From NCBI GenBank assembly GCA_003223935.1, contig QHXQ01000035.1:1-61762 (forward strand): a stretch of DNA of 61,762 nt, read 5' to 3'. The first letter of the stretch is position 1. The number at the start of each line of letters is the position of its first letter. The DNA comes from Acidobacteriota bacterium. Lineage in GTDB: Bacteria; Acidobacteriota; Blastocatellia; Pyrinomonadales; Pyrinomonadaceae. The position numbers and the translations under genes are program-made. The notes under the pieces were generated by a model. That model was not told the DNA's origin, did not search any database, and saw nothing but the letters and a program-made list of their open reading frames with translations. Below, piece by piece: positions 24,711 through 36,718 of this stretch.

Positions 24711-26018
24711 ATGTCAAAGCAAATTAAAACGGGCGCGGCACGCTCTGTGGCGTTGTTGTTTAGTCTGTGGCTCGCTTGCTGCGCGCCCATCAGCGCGCAG
24801 GTGCAGAGCACGCCGCCGCCGGCCGTCAACCCAAAGAGTGCGACCATCGCCGCCGCGACCGATGAGGTGTTGCGCGAGACGAGCGAGATCAGAAAACTGC
24901 CTGTGCTGCATCCGGTCAAGAGCGGCGCACAGTCGCGCGCTGAGATCGAGGGCATGCTCATTAAGAATCTCGACGAAGAGTCAACGCCTGAAGAGTTGCA
25001 CGCCTCGGAATTGACGCTCAAAAAACTCGGTCTCGTGCCCGCCGATTTTCAGTTGCGCCCGTTCATCATCAAGATTCTGACTGAACAGGTGATGGGCTAC
25101 TACGATCCCAAGACGCAAATCTTCTATCTCGCCGATTGGGTTAGCTTAGACGAACAGCAGCCTGTCATGGCGCACGAACTCACGCACGCCTTGCAGGATC
25201 AACACTTCAACCTGAATCGCTTCGAGCATTGGCCGCACGGCGACTCGGATGCGGAACTGGCCGTGCACGCGCTGGTCGAAGGCGACGCGATGCTCGTAAT
25301 GCAGTTCTATGTGTTGCGCGATCCGAAGCGCGCGTTGGCGATGATGAAGTCCATGAGCAGCGGTTCGACCGAGCAGATCGACAAAGCGCCGCGCGCGTTG
25401 AAAGAGTCGCTGCTGTTTCCTTACGAGCAGGGCTTCGCTTGGGTGAATAAACTTTACAAGCGCGGCGGTTGGGCGCAGGTCTCGCAAGCCTTCACCGAGC
25501 TGCCGCAGTCAACCGAACAGGTCATGCACCCGGACAAGTATTTCGCCCACGAAGCGCCGATCAAAGTCTCTGTGCCCAACATCGCCAGCGCGCTCGGCGC
25601 GGGCTGGCAGCGGATTGATTACGACGTGAATGGCGAATGGAACTACTATCAAATTCTCGCCGAGTACGTGCAACCCACGAGCGAAGTCGAACGCGCCGCC
25701 GCCGGTTGGGGCGGCGACCGTTACGCGGTTTATGAGCATCAGCCGGACGGGCGCGTCGCTATCGTGCAGTCCACCGTCTGGGACACAGAGCAGGACGCGC
25801 GCGAGTTCTTCGACGCTTATGCGAAGCGCACCGAGCGGCGTTACAAAGATGCCTTGCTTGACGCGCGCATGAGCACGCCCACGCGCAGCGTTTGGAGCAC
25901 CAGCGAAGGAGCAGTCGTCATCGAGCGGCAGGGTGCGCGCGTCGTCATTCTCGAAGGATTACCAGAGAAGGTGAACGTGAATGGGTTGTTGAAGGCTTTA
26001 CTGCCGGCCGGATCGTAA
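24711..26018 (+). CDS. Exported zinc metalloprotease-like protein
   Basis: 435 residues with an N-terminal signal peptide (LLFSLWLACCAPISAQ, cut near residue 30). MAHELTHALQDQHF near residue 153 is a classic HExxH zinc motif in a gluzincin-like setting; an acidic run follows (HGDSDAELAVHALVEGDA), where the Glu of VEGDA could be the third ligand. Family not named with confidence. Transcription ends at a strong terminator 20 bp downstream. Likely periplasmic peptidase; substrate unknown. Confidence 0.8.
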   Translation: MSKQIKTGAARSVALLFSLWLACCAPISAQVQSTPPPAVNPKSATIAAATDEVLRETSEIRKLPVLHPVKSGAQSRAEIEGMLIKNLDEESTPEELHASELTLKKLGLVPADFQLRPFIIKILTEQVMGYYDPKTQIFYLADWVSLDEQQPVMAHELTHALQDQHFNLNRFEHWPHGDSDAELAVHALVEGDAMLVMQFYVLRDPKRALAMMKSMSSGSTEQIDKAPRALKESLLFPYEQGFAWVNKLYKRGGWAQVSQAFTELPQSTEQVMHPDKYFAHEAPIKVSVPNIASALGAGWQRIDYDVNGEWNYYQILAEYVQPTSEVERAAAGWGGDRYAVYEHQPDGRVAIVQSTVWDTEQDAREFFDAYAKRTERRYKDALLDARMSTPTRSVWSTSEGAVVIERQGARVVILEGLPEKVNVNGLLKALLPAGS

Positions 26019-26038
26019 AGACCATCGGTGCATCGTCT

Positions 26039-26083
26039 GCATAGGAGCGCGCGTTGGCGAACGTCGCGCTCCTATGCTATTTT
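26039..26083 (+). terminator. Rho-independent terminator
   Basis: GCATAGGAGCGCG (26039-26051) pairs perfectly with CGCGCTCCTATGC (26065-26077); 13-nt loop; TATTTT follows. Ends the metalloprotease-like gene. Confidence 0.85.
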
Positions 26084-26174
26084 GGCGGCATTCGTTAAGC
26101 TCTGAAAAGTTAAACGCACGAACGGGACTCGGATCGCTGTCGCTCCTCCGAATTGTCTTGAGTCCGCCGCAGGT

Positions 26175-27812
<1,638 letters not shown>

Positions 27813-27994
27813 TTTTTGCGTGCAATTTTACGGCTTTTTGTGCGAAACTAGGGGCACAGTTTTCCAGTTCCAGAACGGTTACGGGCGCGCGCTCAAGCAT
27901 GCGCAGGCGAGCGGTCGCGCGTGAGGCTTTCGCAACTGACGCGGGGCCGGGCCATCATCGGCTTACGCGATTTACTACAGGAGGAGAAATAACC

Positions 27995-28885
27995 GTGAAG
28001 CAGAGCAACACCAGCAAACTGTTCGGTCTGTGTGCGCTCGTCGTCACGTTCGCTCTGGTCGGCGCTGATCTGGTTGGCTTGGCGCAGAACAGCAACAGCA
28101 GCACCACCACCGACACGACGATGCAGAACGATAACACGACCACGAACGCCAACATGGGTCGTCGGCGCGGCCGACGTGGCACGCGCCGCCGTGCTGCGAA
28201 CGCCAACACCGGCGCGATGACCGGCGGCGAGAACACAAATGATAACACCGGCACGGCGACGACGGGCGCGCCGACCGGTCGGCGTCGGCGCGGTCGGCGG
28301 CGCGCTGCTCCGCCCGCGCCCGAAGCGACCGGCACGACCATGACCGGCGCACCTAGCGCGCTAGGGGGGAGACCGGGCCAGCCCGCCAATCTCGACGGCA
28401 CGTACACCGGCACGGTCAACTATCCCGACGGCGGCTTGACCGGCGATGGGACGCTGACTATCACCGGCAACACGTTTACGTTGAACGGTCAGAGCGGCAC
28501 GCTGACCGCGTATGAGTGGCCCGGCTACATCGCCGTCTCGATGCGCTTCGGCACAGACACGCCCGCCAAGATCGTCTCCGTGCGTGCGAAACGAAGCGGC
28601 TCATGGCTGACGCTCACGAGCGTCGCTGGCGAAGCCCATCAGTTCTCGTTCCGCGGCACGAGCGGCGCGACTGGCGGCACGACGACGGGCGGTCGTCGTC
28701 GTCGGCACGGTCGTCGGCAAGGTCTTGCGCCTCCGCCCCCGACTGCTGCATCAACTGAGCCGACTACGACCGAACCAACAGCAACGCCGACGACCGGGCG
28801 TCGCCGGCGCGGTCGTCGTCGTGGCACGAACACGAACATGAACAGCAACATGGGCAACAACACAAACAACAGCAACACACCGTAA
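27995..28885 (+). CDS. Exported low-complexity Arg-rich protein
   Basis: 296 residues from GTG at 27995 (AGGAGG before it). Signal peptide about 1-28 (LCALVVTFALVGADLVGLAQ). Then Asn/Thr-rich linkers with four Arg clusters: GRRRGRRGTRRRA, TGRRRRGRRRAAP, GGRRRRHGRRQGL, GRRRRGRRRGTN. Between clusters two and three lies a folded beta-rich segment (about 120-220: LDGTYTGTVNYPDGGLTGDG, then FTLNGQSGTLTAYEWPGYIA). The tail is Asn-rich. The positive clusters could bind DNA, LPS or polysaccharide at the surface (inference). No known family. Confidence 0.75.
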   Translation: MKQSNTSKLFGLCALVVTFALVGADLVGLAQNSNSSTTTDTTMQNDNTTTNANMGRRRGRRGTRRRAANANTGAMTGGENTNDNTGTATTGAPTGRRRRGRRRAAPPAPEATGTTMTGAPSALGGRPGQPANLDGTYTGTVNYPDGGLTGDGTLTITGNTFTLNGQSGTLTAYEWPGYIAVSMRFGTDTPAKIVSVRAKRSGSWLTLTSVAGEAHQFSFRGTSGATGGTTTGGRRRRHGRRQGLAPPPPTAASTEPTTTEPTATPTTGRRRRGRRRGTNTNMNSNMGNNTNNSNTP

Positions 28886-28896
28886 GAGGGCACAAA

Positions 28897-29017
28897 GTAG
28901 TAGGCAGTAGGCGGTAAGCAGTAGGCAGTGAAGAAAACAGCGAGCAGCCGGTTCGATTGACACAAAAGTCTGAGTACCCTGCAACCGGCTGCCTTTTCTG
29001 CCTACTGCTTACCGCCT
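28897..29017. repeat. Heptamer hairpin j (before atuA-like gene)
   Basis: Units GTAGGCA/GTAAGCA/GTAGGCG. AGGCGGTAAGCAGTAGGCAG (28909-28928) pairs perfectly with 28998-29017; inner stem GCAGCCGGTT (28944-28953) with 28983-28992. Same inner core as hairpin i. Confidence 0.9.
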
Positions 29018-29025
29018 CGCTTTTT

Positions 29026-30402
29026 ATGAACGGCATGAGAGAACTGATTCGCGTCGCGTGTGGGCAAGGTTTCTGGGGCGACATGCTGGATGCGCCGGTG
29101 CGTCAAGTCGAGGGCGGCCCCATAGACTACTTGATGCTCGACTATCTGGCGGAAGTCACGATGTCGATCATGCAGAAGCAACGCGCGCGCGATCCACTGT
29201 TGGGCTACGCGCGCGACTTCGTGCCCTTGATGCGCGAAATTCTGCCCGCGTGCGTCGCGCGCAACATTCGCGTGACGGCGAACGCGGGCGGCGTCAATCC
29301 ACCGGCTTGCGCCGCCGCCGTGCGCGACGTGGCGCGCGAACTCGGCCTCGCCGGTCGTTTGCAGATCGGCATCGTCACCGGCGACGACATCTTGGAGCGA
29401 CTCGACGACTTTCTCGCGCGCGGGATTGAGTTGCGCAACATGGACACAGGCGCGCTGCTCGCGACCGTGCGCGATAGAATTCAAAGCGCGAACGTCTATT
29501 TGGGCGCGCAGCCGATTGTCGAAGCCTTGCAGCGCGGCGCAGACGTCGTCGTCACAGGGCGCGCGACCGATACAGGTCTCACGCTTGCGCCGCTCATCCA
29601 CGAGTTCGACTGGCGCGCAGACGACTGGGACAGACTCGCGGCCGGCACAATCGCCGGCCACATCATCGAATGCGGCGCGCAATGTTCGGGCGGCAACTGT
29701 CAATACGAGTGGCAGGCAATTCCCGATCTCGCGAACGTCGGTTATCCAATCGTCGAAGCGTCGCCCGACGGCACGTTCGTCGTCACCAAACACGCAGGCA
29801 CGGGCGGGCGCGTCTCTGTCCCTTCGGTCAAAGAGCAACTCGTCTATGAGATGGGCGATCCACACGAGTACATCACGCCCGATTGCGTCGCGGACTTCAC
29901 GACGATCCAACTTGAAGCGGCAGGCCCAGACCGCGTCCGCGTCTTCGGCATACGGGGACGTGCGGCGACGGAGTTTTACAAAGTCTCGATCAGTTATGCG
30001 GCCGGCTTCAAAGCCGTCGGCACGCTCGTCTATTCGTGGCCCGACGCTTACGCGAAAGCGCAAGCCGCAGACAAAATCCTGCGCGCGCGCCTCGAACGCT
30101 TAGGTCTCCGCTTCGATCAGATTCTCACCGAGTTCGTCGGCGCAAACGCGACGCACGGCGCGCTCGCGGGCGAGTCGTCGCCGGACTTGGCCGAAGTGCA
30201 ACTGCGCGTCGGCGTACGCGGGCCTGATCGCGCGGCCGTCGAGCGCTTCACGAAAGAGATCGCGCCGTTGATTTTGACAGGCCCGCCGGGCGTGACGGGC
30301 TTCGCCGGTGGGCGGCCCAAAGTTGAAGAGATCGTGGCCTACTGGCCGGCGCTCATTCCGAAGTCTGAGATCGCGCCGCGCGTGGAGGTGCTGGCAGTTT
30401 GA
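29026..30402 (+). CDS. Acyclic terpene utilization AtuA family protein
   Basis: 458 residues from the ATG at 29026, nine bases after hairpin j; no Shine-Dalgarno. DUF1446/AtuA family, needed for citronellol/geraniol growth in Pseudomonas although its reaction is unknown. Typical text: [76 protein letters not shown]. The small C-terminal AtuA domain, fused in many relatives, is a separate gene two positions downstream (31052). Confidence 0.92.
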   Translation: MNGMRELIRVACGQGFWGDMLDAPVRQVEGGPIDYLMLDYLAEVTMSIMQKQRARDPLLGYARDFVPLMREILPACVARNIRVTANAGGVNPPACAAAVRDVARELGLAGRLQIGIVTGDDILERLDDFLARGIELRNMDTGALLATVRDRIQSANVYLGAQPIVEALQRGADVVVTGRATDTGLTLAPLIHEFDWRADDWDRLAAGTIAGHIIECGAQCSGGNCQYEWQAIPDLANVGYPIVEASPDGTFVVTKHAGTGGRVSVPSVKEQLVYEMGDPHEYITPDCVADFTTIQLEAAGPDRVRVFGIRGRAATEFYKVSISYAAGFKAVGTLVYSWPDAYAKAQAADKILRARLERLGLRFDQILTEFVGANATHGALAGESSPDLAEVQLRVGVRGPDRAAVERFTKEIAPLILTGPPGVTGFAGGRPKVEEIVAYWPALIPKSEIAPRVEVLAV

Positions 30403-31043
30403 GCGGCAGCGAGCGGCATGATGAGAAGCGCGATGGGTTAAGCGTGCCTTCGAAGTTCGCCCGCGCGAGTTTCGGCGCGGAGTCGCCTGCGTGGCGGCGC
30501 GCGCGTTCTGAGATCGTGGCCGATTGTCGCGTCTTCCGCGTGCGGCGCGACCGGAGCGTCAGCCCGCAGACCGGGCGCGAGCACGACTTCTACGTGCTGA
30601 CGGCCGGCGATTGGATCAACGTGATCCCACTAACTGCCGACAACGAAGTGGTGATGATCGAGCAATACCGGCACGGCTCCGAAGATGTGACGCTGGAGAT
30701 TCCCGGCGGCATAGTTGATTTGGAAGAAAGCCCACACCATGCGGCTGTGCGCGAGACTTTGGAAGAGACCGGCTATGTTGCACGTGAGATCGTTGCCCTC
30801 GGTTGCGTCCGGCCGAATCCTGCAATTCACGACAACTGGCTGTACACCTTTCTCGCGCGGGATGTGCGCCAAGAGTATGCACCTGTGCATGAATCAACCG
30901 AGCATACGGTCGTGCGTCTCGTGCCGCTCGCAGACGTGCCGCGTCTCGTCGCCGACGGCACGATCACGCACGCGCTCGTCGTCGCGGGTTTCTATTGGCT
31001 CTGGCTATGGCAGCAGAATTTGCTCGCCGAAGTTTCCAATTGA
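30399..31043 (+). CDS. NUDIX hydrolase
   Basis: 214 residues if it starts at TTG 30399, overlapping the previous stop (TTGA); GTG at 30444 is an alternative. The Nudix box is intact near residues 102-124: [12 protein letters not shown] then [12 protein letters not shown], fitting GX5EX7[21 protein letters not shown] upstream and the [11 protein letters not shown] loop suggest the ADP-ribose/ADP-sugar pyrophosphatase subgroup. Inserted between the two parts of AtuA. Confidence 0.92.
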   Translation: MSGSERHDEKRDGLSVPSKFARASFGAESPAWRRARSEIVADCRVFRVRRDRSVSPQTGREHDFYVLTAGDWINVIPLTADNEVVMIEQYRHGSEDVTLEIPGGIVDLEESPHHAAVRETLEETGYVAREIVALGCVRPNPAIHDNWLYTFLARDVRQEYAPVHESTEHTVVRLVPLADVPRLVADGTITHALVVAGFYWLWLWQQNLLAEVSN

Positions 31044-31051
31044 TCGAAGTC

Positions 31052-31399
31052 ATGCGTATTCCGCTAACCAAACTCGCGCACGCGCGCTCCGGCGACAAAG
31101 GCGACACGGCGAACGTCGGCTTGATCGCGCTGCGCGATGAATACTATCCGCTGCTCGTGCGCGAAGTGACGGCGGCGCGCGTCAAAGAGCACTTCAGAGG
31201 CATCTGCCAAGGTGCGGTCGAACGCTTCGAGTTGCCGAACCTACGTGCGCTCAACTTTCTCTTGCACGAATCATTAGGCGGCGGCGGCACGCTCTCGTTG
31301 ATGACCGACGCGCAAGGCAAGACCTTCTCGACCGCGCTCCTGCGCCTGACGATTAATGTGCCGGACGAAGAAGCGCGTGCGTTGGGATTAAGTGAGTGA
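31052..31399 (+). CDS. AtuA-related C-terminal domain protein
   Basis: 115 residues from ATG 31052. Corresponds to the small C-terminal region of fused AtuA proteins: LAHARSGDKGDTANVGLIAL, FELPNLRALNFLLHESLGGGG, FSTALLRL. Probably forms a complex with the AtuA-like protein encoded at 29026. Eight bases after the NUDIX gene; overlaps the next gene start by 8 bases, so all belong to one operon. Confidence 0.85.
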   Translation: MRIPLTKLAHARSGDKGDTANVGLIALRDEYYPLLVREVTAARVKEHFRGICQGAVERFELPNLRALNFLLHESLGGGGTLSLMTDAQGKTFSTALLRLTINVPDEEARALGLSE

Positions 31400-32324
31400 T
31401 ACAAAGCTCGTGAACCCTGAACAGCAAATCGGTGAGCCAATCTTTCGCCACGGCTACGCGCAGGTGGGCGACGTGCGTCTGCACTATGTCGAGTGCGGCG
31501 CGGGCGAGCGTCTGGTCGTGTTGCTGCATGGCTTCCCTGAGTGTTGGTACTCTTGGCGGCATCAACTGCCTGCGCTCGGTCAGCACTTCCGCGTCATCGC
31601 GCCCGACCTGCGCGGTTATAACCTGAGCACAAAACCGGGCCGGGTCGAAGACTACCGGATCGAGAAGCTGATGGACGACGTGCTCAGTCTCATACGTCAT
31701 TGCGGCGCACGTGAGGCGGCCGTTGTCGGGCACGACTGGGGCGCAGGCCTCGCTTGGGCCATCGCAGAGCATCATCCCGAATACGTGTGGAAGCTGGCGG
31801 CGTTGCAAGTGCCGCCCGTCGCGGTATGGCGCGCGAATATGACGTTCAAACAGGCGCTGCGCAGTTGGTACATGCTCTTCTTCCAACTGCCGCGCGTGCC
31901 CGAATGGTGGCTCGGCGCGAATGATTTCGCGCGGCTCAAAGCGATGTTCAAAGCCACGGCACGACGCGGCACGTTCACCGAGACAGACCTCGCCGTCTTT
32001 AAGACCGCGCTGCAACAGAGAAGTCCAACGGACGAAACCTGCGCGCTCACCGGCGCGATCAATTACTATCGCGCCAACGTCTTTAAGCTGTTCGGCAGCA
32101 CAGATGAGCGCGCGACGAAAGTTGAGCCGCGTGTGCGCGTGCCGACGTTGTTCATCTATGGCGAGCAAGATCACTTCGTCGTGCCGGAGACGGTTAAAGG
32201 CGTCGGCGCTTACGTGGCCGCGCCCTACGCGGAAGTGCGCTTCGCGCACGTGAATCACTGGGTGCAACAGGAGGCACCGACTGAGGTCAGCAATGCGCTG
32301 ATCAGTTTTCTGCAAGCTGAGTGA
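31392..32324 (+). CDS. Alpha/beta hydrolase, epoxide-hydrolase-like
   Basis: 310 residues. HGFPECWYSWRHQ is the oxyanion-hole motif of soluble epoxide hydrolases; the nucleophile is Asp in GHDWGA, acid in GEQDHF, and His in HVNHWVQQE. Asp rather than Ser as nucleophile points to epoxide hydrolase or haloalkane dehalogenase chemistry. Overlaps the preceding gene by 8 bases. In a terpene/acyl-CoA setting, epoxide opening is a reasonable guess. Confidence 0.9.
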   Translation: MSDTKLVNPEQQIGEPIFRHGYAQVGDVRLHYVECGAGERLVVLLHGFPECWYSWRHQLPALGQHFRVIAPDLRGYNLSTKPGRVEDYRIEKLMDDVLSLIRHCGAREAAVVGHDWGAGLAWAIAEHHPEYVWKLAALQVPPVAVWRANMTFKQALRSWYMLFFQLPRVPEWWLGANDFARLKAMFKATARRGTFTETDLAVFKTALQQRSPTDETCALTGAINYYRANVFKLFGSTDERATKVEPRVRVPTLFIYGEQDHFVVPETVKGVGAYVAAPYAEVRFAHVNHWVQQEAPTEVSNALISFLQAE

Positions 32325-32345
32325 GCGGCTCTTTCATCATTCGTT

Positions 32346-33110
32346 ATGAACAACGAGCCAGTGCTCTACAACGTCGAGGGCGCGGTCGCGCTCATCACGC
32401 TCAACCGGCCAGAAAAGCGCAACGCTTTGAACGAACGGGTCGTCGGCGGCGTGAAGGCAGCGTTGCGCGCGGCGGACGAAACGCAAGCGGTGCGCGTCGT
32501 CTTGCTCACGGGCGCGGGCGTGGATTTTTGTGCGGGCGCAGACCTCGCCGCGCTGCAAAAGATTTCCGAGAGTACTGTCGAAGAGAATTTAGCCGACGCG
32601 CAGACGCTGTCGGAGTTGTTTGTGCTCATGCGGCGCACGAGTGTGCCGGTCGTGGCGGCAGTGCGCGGGCGCGCACTGGCGGGCGGGTGCGGGCTGGCGA
32701 CCGCGTGCGACATCGTGTTGGCTGCGGAGTCGGCGCGCTTTGGTTATCCAGAAGTGAAGATCGGTTTTGTGCCTGCGATGGTCATGGCGATCCTCCGGCG
32801 CAACGTCTCGGAGAAGCGCGCCTTCGAGTTGATTGCGCGCGGCGCAGAGTTGAGCGCAATGGAAGCCGAGCGGCTCGGTTTGATCAATCACGTCTTCGCG
32901 GACGACGCTTTCGAGACTGAGGTTGAACATTATGTCTCAGGCTTCGAGCGCGTGAGCCGCACAGCCGTCATGCTCTCGAAGCGCCTGCTCTACCAGATGG
33001 ACGGCTTGACGTTCGACGCAGCGCTTGCAGCCGGCGTCGAAGTCAACACCATCGCGCGCATGACCGAAGACTGTCGGCAGGGCATCGCGCGCTTCCTCAA
33101 AAAAGAATAA
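32346..33110 (+). CDS. Enoyl-CoA hydratase/isomerase family protein
   Basis: 254 residues, full length crotonase fold: GAGVDFCAGADLAAL oxyanion loop, GRALAGGCGLATACDIV, FGYPEVKIGFVPAMV. Of the two catalytic Glu of classical hydratases, the second (YPEV) is kept and the first is Gly (GCGLA in place of GCELA), so the reaction may differ from simple hydration. Last gene of the operon; convergent with a second crotonase 34 bp away. Confidence 0.9.
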   Translation: MNNEPVLYNVEGAVALITLNRPEKRNALNERVVGGVKAALRAADETQAVRVVLLTGAGVDFCAGADLAALQKISESTVEENLADAQTLSELFVLMRRTSVPVVAAVRGRALAGGCGLATACDIVLAAESARFGYPEVKIGFVPAMVMAILRRNVSEKRAFELIARGAELSAMEAERLGLINHVFADDAFETEVEHYVSGFERVSRTAVMLSKRLLYQMDGLTFDAALAAGVEVNTIARMTEDCRQGIARFLKKE

Positions 33111-33144
33111 CGTCGAGCCTAGATGATTGACGGTGGGCGAGCAT

Positions 33145-33783
33145 CTATTGAATTGGCTGTGCGGCTAGTGCCAACGCGCAGTCGAGCACGGGTGCGCCGA
33201 CGCAGTTGACGAGACCGATGGCGCGGGCTTCTGCACTCTTGATGCGGCGCGCGGTCAGAAACATTTCGAGCGCGCGCGCCTGACCGATCAATTGCGGCAG
33301 ACGCCAAGTGCCGCCCCAGCCAGTGATGACGCCGAGCCGCGCGCCCGGATGCGCGAACACAGCATCGGGCGCGGCGCAACGCAGGTCGCATGCGAGCGCG
33401 AGATCAAGTCCGCCGCCCATGCAGTAGCCATTCACAGCCGCGATGGTCAACTGCGGCGCGTCGGCGATCAGTTGCATGAGCCGTTGCCCGCGCTCAGCGA
33501 AGGTACGGGCGGAAGCTGTCGTGAGCGCGCGCAACTCGCGTATGTCCGCGCCCGAAGCGAAGACATCGTCAGTGCCTGTGAAGATGATCGTAGAGAGTTC
33601 TGTACGCGCTGTGAGCGCAGTGATTATTGTTTCCAATTCAGCGAGCGTAGCACTTGAGAGGGGATTGCGGGCGGCGGGACGATTGAAGCGCACAATAGCG
33701 ACGCGCTCATGCTCTTCAAGAACGAGCGCGCTTGATCGCTCGTCGTGCGTTGGCGGCGATTCGTTCAGCGCAGCGTCGTTCAT
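33145..33783 (-). CDS. Enoyl-CoA hydratase/isomerase family protein, C-terminally short
   Basis: 212 residues; crotonases usually have about 255-265. It ends LALAAQPIQ where the family continues with the C-terminal helices that form the trimer and cover the active site. No frame restores the missing part, so 40-50 codons seem deleted. [12 protein letters not shown] has Asp in place of the first catalytic Glu and AHPGARLGV lacks the second. Start overlaps the stop of the B12 subunit gene (ATGA), one operon with the mutase. Possibly non-catalytic. Confidence 0.85.
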   Translation of the reverse strand: MNDAALNESPPTHDERSSALVLEEHERVAIVRFNRPAARNPLSSATLAELETIITALTARTELSTIIFTGTDDVFASGADIRELRALTTASARTFAERGQRLMQLIADAPQLTIAAVNGYCMGGGLDLALACDLRCAAPDAVFAHPGARLGVITGWGGTWRLPQLIGQARALEMFLTARRIKSAEARAIGLVNCVGAPVLDCALALAAQPIQ

Positions 33784-34184
33784 GTGCGCGGGTGCACATT
33801 GGCGCGGAGGAAGCGAACAATGTCTTCGGTGGATGTGCCCGGCAAGAATACTTCAGCTATGCCCTGTTCTTTCAAACGCGGCACATCCTCTTTCGGCACA
33901 ATGCCGCCGACGAGCACGAGGCAATCGTTCAGCCCGCGCTCGCGCAACAGTTCGACGATGCGCGGGCAGAGCGTGTTGTGCGCGCCAGATAGGATCGAGA
34001 CGCCGACCGCGTCCACGTCCTCCTGCAACGCGGCGGCCGCAATCATCTCAGGCGTTTGCCTGAGACCCGTGTAGATCACTTCCATCCCCGCATCGCGCAA
34101 CGCCCGCGCGATCACCTTCGCCCCGCGATCATGACCATCAAGTCCGGGCTTAGCGACGAGGACGCGAATTTTTCGTTCAGACAT
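33780..34184 (-). CDS. Acyl-CoA mutase B12-binding small subunit (IcmB-like)
   Basis: 134 residues, a stand-alone cobalamin domain. [11 protein letters not shown] has the DxHxxG motif whose His coordinates cobalt; SILSGAHNT and VGGIVPKED complete the base-off binding site. Length and text match the small subunit of two-subunit isobutyryl-CoA mutases. It lies downstream of the large subunit in the same orientation, separated by hairpin k. No Shine-Dalgarno. Works with the product of 34247-35929. Confidence 0.93.
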   Translation of the reverse strand: MSERKIRVLVAKPGLDGHDRGAKVIARALRDAGMEVIYTGLRQTPEMIAAAALQEDVDAVGVSILSGAHNTLCPRIVELLRERGLNDCLVLVGGIVPKEDVPRLKEQGIAEVFLPGTSTEDIVRFLRANVHPRT

Positions 34185-34185
34185 A

Positions 34186-34246
34186 AAAAGTAGTCGGTAG
34201 TCAGTAGCCAGTAGTCAGCATGGAAATGCTTTGCTACTGACCACTT

Positions 34247-34249
<3 letters not shown>
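34186..34249. repeat. Heptamer hairpin k (between mutase subunits)
   Basis: Units GTAGTCG/GTAGTCA/GTAGCCA. Left AAAAGTAGTC...AGTAGC (34186-34208) pairs with GCTACTGACCACTTTT (34233-34248) if one 7-bp unit is looped out. The end overlaps the stop codon of the large subunit. Confidence 0.8.
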
Positions 34250-35929
<1,680 letters not shown>

Positions 35930-36301
35930 GGTTTCGACTCTCCTTGCGGTGTCCGTGCGCGGCAAGTTGATCGTTTGGATTTATGACGTGATAAACAGAA
36001 TTCGATATTAGTGGACGCTTCCGCAGAGTGTCAACCGAATGACTTGATAGCGTGCGCGATGGCTGCGACGTGTAAGCCGGACACTGATTGGGCAAAAGGC
36101 TTGTGCGGCTGTCTGGCGAACCGGACAGCCGCACAAGTGTGCAGGCGGGAGCGAACAGGGGCGGTGGCCAAGTAGGTAGTTAGCGGCTAAGTCAGCGGGC
36201 GTCGGGTAAAACGAAAACATAAGCTTACCGCCGCACCGAGGGCGCGCGGACGATAACGAGTTGCAGCGACGAACTTGCCTGTCGAGCGCAACAACATAAA
36301 A
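35930..36301. other. Intergenic region between ftsB-like gene and mutase operon
   Basis: 372 bases. Holds the terminator at 36100-36137 and, presumably, the mutase promoter between about 35950 and 36090; AATTCGATATTAG near 36000 is AT-rich on an otherwise GC-rich background. No gene seen. Confidence 0.5.
36100..36137 (-). terminator. Strong hairpin terminator on the minus strand
   Basis: CTTGTGCGGCTGTC (36100-36113) pairs perfectly with GACAGCCGCACAAG (36124-36137), extended by TGG/CCG around a CGAA loop: 17 pairs. Read on the minus strand it is followed by CCTTTTG. About 165 bases after the ftsB-like stop. Confidence 0.7.
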
Positions 36302-36718
36302 CTATTCCATCGGCACGACGATCTCGTTGGCGCGCACCATGTTGAGCCGCGTGCGTGCGGCCGCTTCGATGGCATGCGGGTCTGTGCGCAGCCGCTGCAC
36401 CTCGCGGCGCAGCGTCTCGTTCGTATTGCGCAGTGCCTCGTTGTCCGAAGCCATTTGCCCATGCTTCTGTTCAGCGACTCGCAACTCCGCGTGTGCGCGC
36501 ATCGTCACCGTAACACAGAGCGCAAACGTCGCCAGCATGATCATGCAGAAGACGGCCCACGAAGGGAGCAACCCGCCACGGCGACGCACCTCAGTCTTTG
36601 TGCCGATCAGTTCGCGTGAGAGTTCACCAACCTGCAAAGAGAGCGGGAGCGTTCGTGCAGCGGGGCGCTGCGCGGCAAGTCGTGCGTCAGTCCAATAAGT
36701 ATTTGCGGCCTTGTTCAA
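36302..36718 (-). CDS. FtsB/DivIC-like septum formation protein
   Basis: 138 residues from a TTG at 36718, chosen because GGAGGTG (complement of 36723-36729) lies four bases upstream. One membrane helix (about 50-70, WAVFCMIMLATFALCVTVT), then a periplasmic coiled coil rich in Asn/Glu (ALRNTNETLRREVQRLRTDP) ending in the ARTRLNMVRANEIVVP motif typical of FtsB/DivIC. Such proteins join FtsL and FtsQ in the divisome. Overlaps the 3' end of the upstream phosphohexomutase gene by about 30 bases, suggesting coupling. Confidence 0.82.
   Translation of the reverse strand: MNKAANTYWTDARLAAQRPAARTLPLSLQVGELSRELIGTKTEVRRRGGLLPSWAVFCMIMLATFALCVTVTMRAHAELRVAEQKHGQMASDNEALRNTNETLRREVQRLRTDPHAIEAAARTRLNMVRANEIVVPME

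Noticed and set aside
27899..27994. Upstream extension of the Arg-rich protein
   Set aside because: AGGAGG lies just before GTG 27995, and the signal peptide begins there.
29002..30063. 353-codon antisense ORF over the AtuA-like gene
   Set aside because: Typical GC-rich antisense shadow; no domain and no ribosome binding site, while the sense frame is a recognised family.
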